18,045 bases of DNA. Origin: an uncultured Bacillota bacterium (GTDB lineage: Bacteria; Bacillota_I; Bacilli_A; RFN20; CAG-826). The translations under genes were made by a program, and so were the position numbers. Shown one piece after another: positions 15,411 to 18,045 of the stretch. A model generated the notes under the pieces. It was given only the letters and a program-made list of their open reading frames with translations. It had not been told where the DNA came from and searched no databases. Location of the stretch: assembly GCA_946612055.1 (NCBI GenBank), contig CAMOEH010000031.1:1-18045 (forward strand), in the 5' to 3' direction. The stretch's first letter is position 1, and each line of letters opens with the position of its first letter.

Positions 15411-16214
15411 TTATTCTAACGCATCGAGAGCGCGTGCGAGACTAGAAAAATCTTGGGGAGAGAGCTGCTCTGGGCGAAGTTTAGGATCGATCGAGGCCAA
15501 AGCTAAGGCTTTTTCGGCTTTTTCTTTGCCACGGCAAGCTTTCAAATTGTTAAGAATCGTCTTCCTTCTTTCTTTGAAGCAAGCGATGCATAGGCGATAA
15601 ATATCTCCGATTTTCTCTTCGTAAGGAGAGAAAACATATTTCAAAACCGAGGAATCGACGTGGGGCGCGGGAGCAAAGCAAGAACGGGGAACAAAGAAAC
15701 AAGATTTCAATTCTCCGCTTAAGGAAAGCAAAACGTTTAACGGGGAATAGTCTTTGCTTCCTGGCTTGGCCAAAATGCGCTCGGCTGCTTCTTTTTGGAT
15801 CATGAACACGAAGGTTTTGGCTTTCTTCGCGCCCAAAATGACTTTTTCGATGATCCCCGAAGTAATGTAATAAGGCAAATTCCCAACGATTTTGTCATAA
15901 GAAGAATAATCCCATTTCATCGCGTTGCCATATTGAGGATGGACGTGTTCTATTTCAGCGAAATCCTGTTCCAATTTGGTCAAAAGGCCTTCGTCGATAT
16001 CAATAAGATCAACATCGCCTTCGCTTTGGGCCAAGAAATAGCTTAAAGATCCGGCTCCAGAGCCGATTTCAAGAACCTTTTCGCCTTTTTGGATATCAAG
16101 CAAATCGACAATGCGTTTGGAAGCCGCAGAAGAAATGAGGAAATTCTGCCCGACTTCTTTTTTGGCTAGAAGACGGTATTGGGCGATATTTTCGAAATAT
16201 TTATTCTCGTCCAT
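15411..16214 (-). CDS. rsmA: 16S rRNA (adenine1518-N6/adenine1519-N6)-dimethyltransferase
   Basis: RsmA (KsgA) dimethylates two adjacent adenines near the 3' end of 16S rRNA late in 30S assembly. The protein has 267 residues. It shows KKEVGQNFLIS at the N-terminus, SAM-binding motif I VLEIGSGAGSLSYFL (the family more often has GPG), the acidic VDLIDID of motif II, and the catalytic NLPYYIT of motif IV. I place the start at the ATG 16212-16214 rather than 10 codons upstream: it gives the family N-terminus and has GGAGG (16224-16228) 9 bases ahead. The gene overlaps the end of rnmV by 14 bases, so the two are co-translated from one mRNA. Confidence 0.96.
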   Translation of the reverse strand: MDENKYFENIAQYRLLAKKEVGQNFLISSAASKRIVDLLDIQKGEKVLEIGSGAGSLSYFLAQSEGDVDLIDIDEGLLTKLEQDFAEIEHVHPQYGNAMKWDYSSYDKIVGNLPYYITSGIIEKVILGAKKAKTFVFMIQKEAAERILAKPGSKDYSPLNVLLSLSGELKSCFFVPRSCFAPAPHVDSSVLKYVFSPYEEKIGDIYRLCIACFKERRKTILNNLKACRGKEKAEKALALASIDPKLRPEQLSPQDFSSLARALDALE

Positions 16215-16749
16215 CCAAAGCTTCCTCCAATTTCTTTCTATCATATCCTAAGGCATTAAGCCTTTTTAATAACGTTTTCGCGTTTCCATGTCCTAGATGC
16301 AATCGTTTCATCAAAGATTCGCGGTTTGCCGAGGAATCGCTTCTTCCAGTTAAGCCACATTCAAAAAGATCGTTCATGGTCAGATTGCCTTTGTTTTGGC
16401 TCGTCGAAGAAGGGATTAGATGAGATAGAGCCTCGAGGATGGTTTCCTTATCCGATTCAGCTACGCCGACCTTCTTTTTCTTGATGGCTTTTTCTTTGGG
16501 AATATAAGCATGAAGCAGACCAGGGATTTCTTGATCTAAGATGTCACGGATGCGTTTTCCCGGACTATCGGGATCAGTTAAAACCACGATATCTTTTGTC
16601 TTTCTTATCTTTTTAAGATAATCAATAGTTTCACGCGAAACTTCCGAACCATTCGTCGTCACGATTTCACATTGGCAAAAAGAAGCGATTAACGCTTGAT
16701 CGGTCGTCCCTTCGACAACAATCACATATGGAAGTTCGATTCGATTCAT
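16201..16749 (-). CDS. rnmV: Ribonuclease M5
   Basis: RNase M5 makes the final cuts that mature 5S rRNA in low-GC Gram-positive bacteria. The 182-residue protein opens with a Toprim domain: IVVEGTTDQALI, where the glutamate is kept but relatives commonly have GKDD, and VVLTDPDSPGKRIRD with the DxD metal motif. The strongly conserved segment YIPKEKAIKKKKVGVAESD follows. The C-terminal third fits the rRNA-binding part of the family. Its ATG overlaps the tatD stop codon (ATGA) and it overlaps rsmA at the other end. tatD-rnmV-rsmA is a hallmark Bacilli gene order. One of the two parS-like sites lies inside this gene, encoding VSRET. Confidence 0.95.
   Translation of the reverse strand: MNRIELPYVIVVEGTTDQALIASFCQCEIVTTNGSEVSRETIDYLKKIRKTKDIVVLTDPDSPGKRIRDILDQEIPGLLHAYIPKEKAIKKKKVGVAESDKETILEALSHLIPSSTSQNKGNLTMNDLFECGLTGRSDSSANRESLMKRLHLGHGNAKTLLKRLNALGYDRKKLEEALDGRE
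16628..16641. promoter_or_regulatory. parS-like site 1 (inside rnmV)
   Basis: The plus strand reads GTTTCACGCGAAAC, one base from the 14-base core of the ParB-binding parS sequence GTTTCACGTGAAAC. With the flanking bases the match to the 16-base consensus is 13 of 16. An identical copy lies 123 bases away. Confidence 0.55.
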
Positions 16750-17519
16750 AGTTTCACGCGAAACAATCGTTCGAAATTCGCTTGAACCTGTTTTTCAAGG
16801 TCTTGGCCATCAATGTTTCGTAGCAAAGCAGTTTGTTGATAGATCTCGGAAATATAGGCAGGTTCATTCCGTTTCCCGCGGTAGGGGACCGGGCTTAAAT
16901 ATGGGCTATCGGTTTCCAATAACAAACGATCAAAAGAAACATCTTGCACACACTCTTTAGGTTGAACCGCATTTTTGAAAGTAATCGGGCCATCGAAGCC
17001 AATATAGAAACCTAATTTCTCAAGTTCACGCATCGTTTCTTTGGATCCGGAATAGCAATGGAGGACTCCTTTTTTAGAAACGGGATGCTTAGAAAGCAAA
17101 CCCAAAACATCTCCGCTAGCCTCGCGCGCGTGTATAGATATAGGAAGAGAAAGGCGGTTGGCCAATTCGATTTGGGCGATGAACCATTCTTTTTGGTTTT
17201 GACGGTCTTTTTCTTCTTTATACCAATGATAATCGAGCCCGATTTCTCCAATCGCGATGACTTTGTCTTCTTTGGCAAGCTCTTCGATTTTCGAAAGCTC
17301 TTGGATGGATGCGCCTTCGATGTTTTCAGGTTGGAAGCCAACCGCGGCAAAGCAGCAGGGGTATTTTTGGGCTATTTCGACCGCTTTCTTGGAGCTTTCG
17401 TAATCCCATCCGATAACCAGAAATGCTCCTACGCCTTCTTTTTTCGCAGAAGAAAGGATCGCTTCTATCTCAGGGAGAAGCGCTTCGTCATTAAGATGGC
17501 AATGGGAATCAATCTTCAT
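16746..17519 (-). CDS. tatD: TatD-family metal-dependent deoxyribonuclease
   Basis: A 257-residue TIM-barrel hydrolase of the TatD family, which has DNA 3'-exonuclease activity in characterised members. All metal-site elements are seen: DSHCHL at the N-terminus (HxH), the glutamate in AIGEIGLDYHW, SIHAREASGD, LHCYSGS, and the C-terminal aspartate in LLETDSPYLSP. The ATG at 17517-17519 is preferred over an in-frame GTG five codons upstream because it starts directly at MKIDSHCHLN; it follows the mnmE stop after one base. Its last codons overlap parS-like site 2 and its TGA overlaps the rnmV ATG. Confidence 0.95.
   Translation of the reverse strand: MKIDSHCHLNDEALLPEIEAILSSAKKEGVGAFLVIGWDYESSKKAVEIAQKYPCCFAAVGFQPENIEGASIQELSKIEELAKEDKVIAIGEIGLDYHWYKEEKDRQNQKEWFIAQIELANRLSLPISIHAREASGDVLGLLSKHPVSKKGVLHCYSGSKETMRELEKLGFYIGFDGPITFKNAVQPKECVQDVSFDRLLLETDSPYLSPVPYRGKRNEPAYISEIYQQTALLRNIDGQDLEKQVQANFERLFRVKL
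16751..16764. promoter_or_regulatory. parS-like site 2 (end of tatD)
   Basis: An identical GTTTCACGCGAAAC lies 2 bases from the rnmV start codon. Read on the minus strand with one flank on each side it is TGTTTCGCGTGAAACT, matching 14 of 16 positions of TGTTTCACGTGAAACA. It encodes part of FRVKL, a different reading frame from that used at site 1. Confidence 0.6.
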
Positions 17520-17520
17520 T

Positions 17521-18045
17521 TTATTTCCCCACACAGAAACGAGAGAAAATCTCGTCGGTTAGATCTTGGGTTGGCTCTTCGCCTAGCAATTGACGGCTGG
17601 CGTTATAAGCTTGAAGCAAATGCACCGAGATCAAATCTTCGGTTTGGCCATTCTCAGCATCTTCGATCGCTTGCTTTAAATCTTCATCGATTTTTCGAAG
17701 CAAAGCCAATTGTCTTGGGCTTGATAATGAGGGCGTGATGAAAACGTCTTCATCGAGATGGAAGGAATCATAAATGGCTTCTTTTAATGGCTCGATTTCT
17801 CCCTTAGAAGCAGAGACATAGATCTTTCCGTTATCTTGATGAGGGAGCAAATCGGCTTTGTTAATGACTTTGATGGTCTTTTTATTACGGATATAAGAAA
17901 GGATTTCAGGACTTTCTTTTTCTTTCTCATCAAGGACTAGAACCACCAAATCCGCTTCTTCAATCGAGGAGAAGGATCGTTTCACCCCAAGGCTTTCTAA
18001 TTTGTCTTCGGTTTTTCTTAATCCGGCGGTATCAAGCAAATGAAC
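17521..18045 (-). CDS. mnmE: tRNA modification GTPase MnmE (C-terminal part; N-terminus beyond the window)
   Basis: MnmE works with MnmG to modify the wobble uridine of several tRNAs. The last 174 residues are present, out of about 450 in the family, and the frame is open to the right edge. The visible part starts inside the GTPase domain at the G3 motif DTAGLR. The G4-like VINKADLL follows, then the C-terminal helical domain, ending in FCVGK, which is the family's hallmark C-terminus (FCIGK) with the cysteine conserved. Its stop is one base from the tatD ATG. In many Bacillota mnmE sits in the cluster beside the replication origin, which is relevant to the nearby parS-like sites. Confidence 0.96.
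   Translation of the reverse strand, partial: VHLLDTAGLRKTEDKLESLGVKRSFSSIEEADLVVLVLDEKEKESPEILSYIRNKKTIKVINKADLLPHQDNGKIYVSASKGEIEPLKEAIYDSFHLDEDVFITPSLSSPRQLALLRKIDEDLKQAIEDAENGQTEDLISVHLLQAYNASRQLLGEEPTQDLTDEIFSRFCVGK

Noticed and set aside
1..18045. Mycoplasma-type genetic code (UGA as Trp)
   Set aside because: Trp residues use TGG, and UGA appears only as a terminal stop (for example in tatD and hddA).
1..18045. tRNA or rRNA genes, CRISPR arrays, insertion sequences, att sites
   Set aside because: None seen: no repeated-spacer pattern, no transposase or integrase, and almost no space outside the coding genes.

Overview
The window is a dense, low-to-mid GC bacterial chromosome segment with no intergenic gap above about 150 bases. 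It reads with the standard code: UGG encodes Trp and UGA is used only as a stop. Protein types and gene order (mnmE, tatD, rnmV, rsmA, ispE, glmU, then pth and mfd) match the origin-proximal housekeeping region of Bacillota such as Bacillus subtilis. I infer a member of class Bacilli, perhaps one of the uncultured gut lineages. The exact taxon cannot be read from the sequence.

Layout. (1) 1-4367, minus strand: a flavodoxin-like protein, pth (peptidyl-tRNA hydrolase) and mfd (transcription-repair coupling factor, running off the left edge) form one tight operon. (2) 4419-6070, plus strand: a DUF368/PopT-type membrane protein, the family of undecaprenyl-phosphate translocases, then a TetR regulator. 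(3) 6067-7617, minus strand: an FGGY carbohydrate kinase. It converges on tetR with overlapping stop codons inside a bidirectional terminator. (4) 7748-10651, plus strand: a three-gene operon with all four activities for a nucleotide-activated D-glycero-D-manno-heptose: HddA-like GHMP kinase, an HddC-like nucleotidyltransferase fused to a GmhB-like phosphatase, and a GmhA-like SIS isomerase. (5) 10798-13461, plus strand: ppdK (pyruvate, phosphate dikinase) as a single gene with its own promoter and terminator. (6) 13524-18045, minus strand: mnmE (partial), tatD, rnmV, rsmA, ispE and glmU, packed with gaps of 11 bases or less or with overlaps.

How it fits together. Regions 2-5 look like a roughly 9-kb accessory block between glmU and pth, which lie close together in B. 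subtilis. The block joins sugar activation (heptose), possible supply of its precursor (FGGY kinase) and lipid-carrier recycling (PopT family), so cell-envelope glycan synthesis is a plausible theme. No glycosyltransferase or polymerase is present.

Most notable signals beyond the genes: two identical parS-like sites 123 bases apart, lying in different reading frames of tatD and rnmV; a GlmU that stops before its acetyltransferase active site; a 16-base perfect palindrome over the heptose-operon promoter; and promoters placed so close to start codons that tetR, popT and the flavodoxin-like gene probably have leaderless or nearly leaderless mRNAs.
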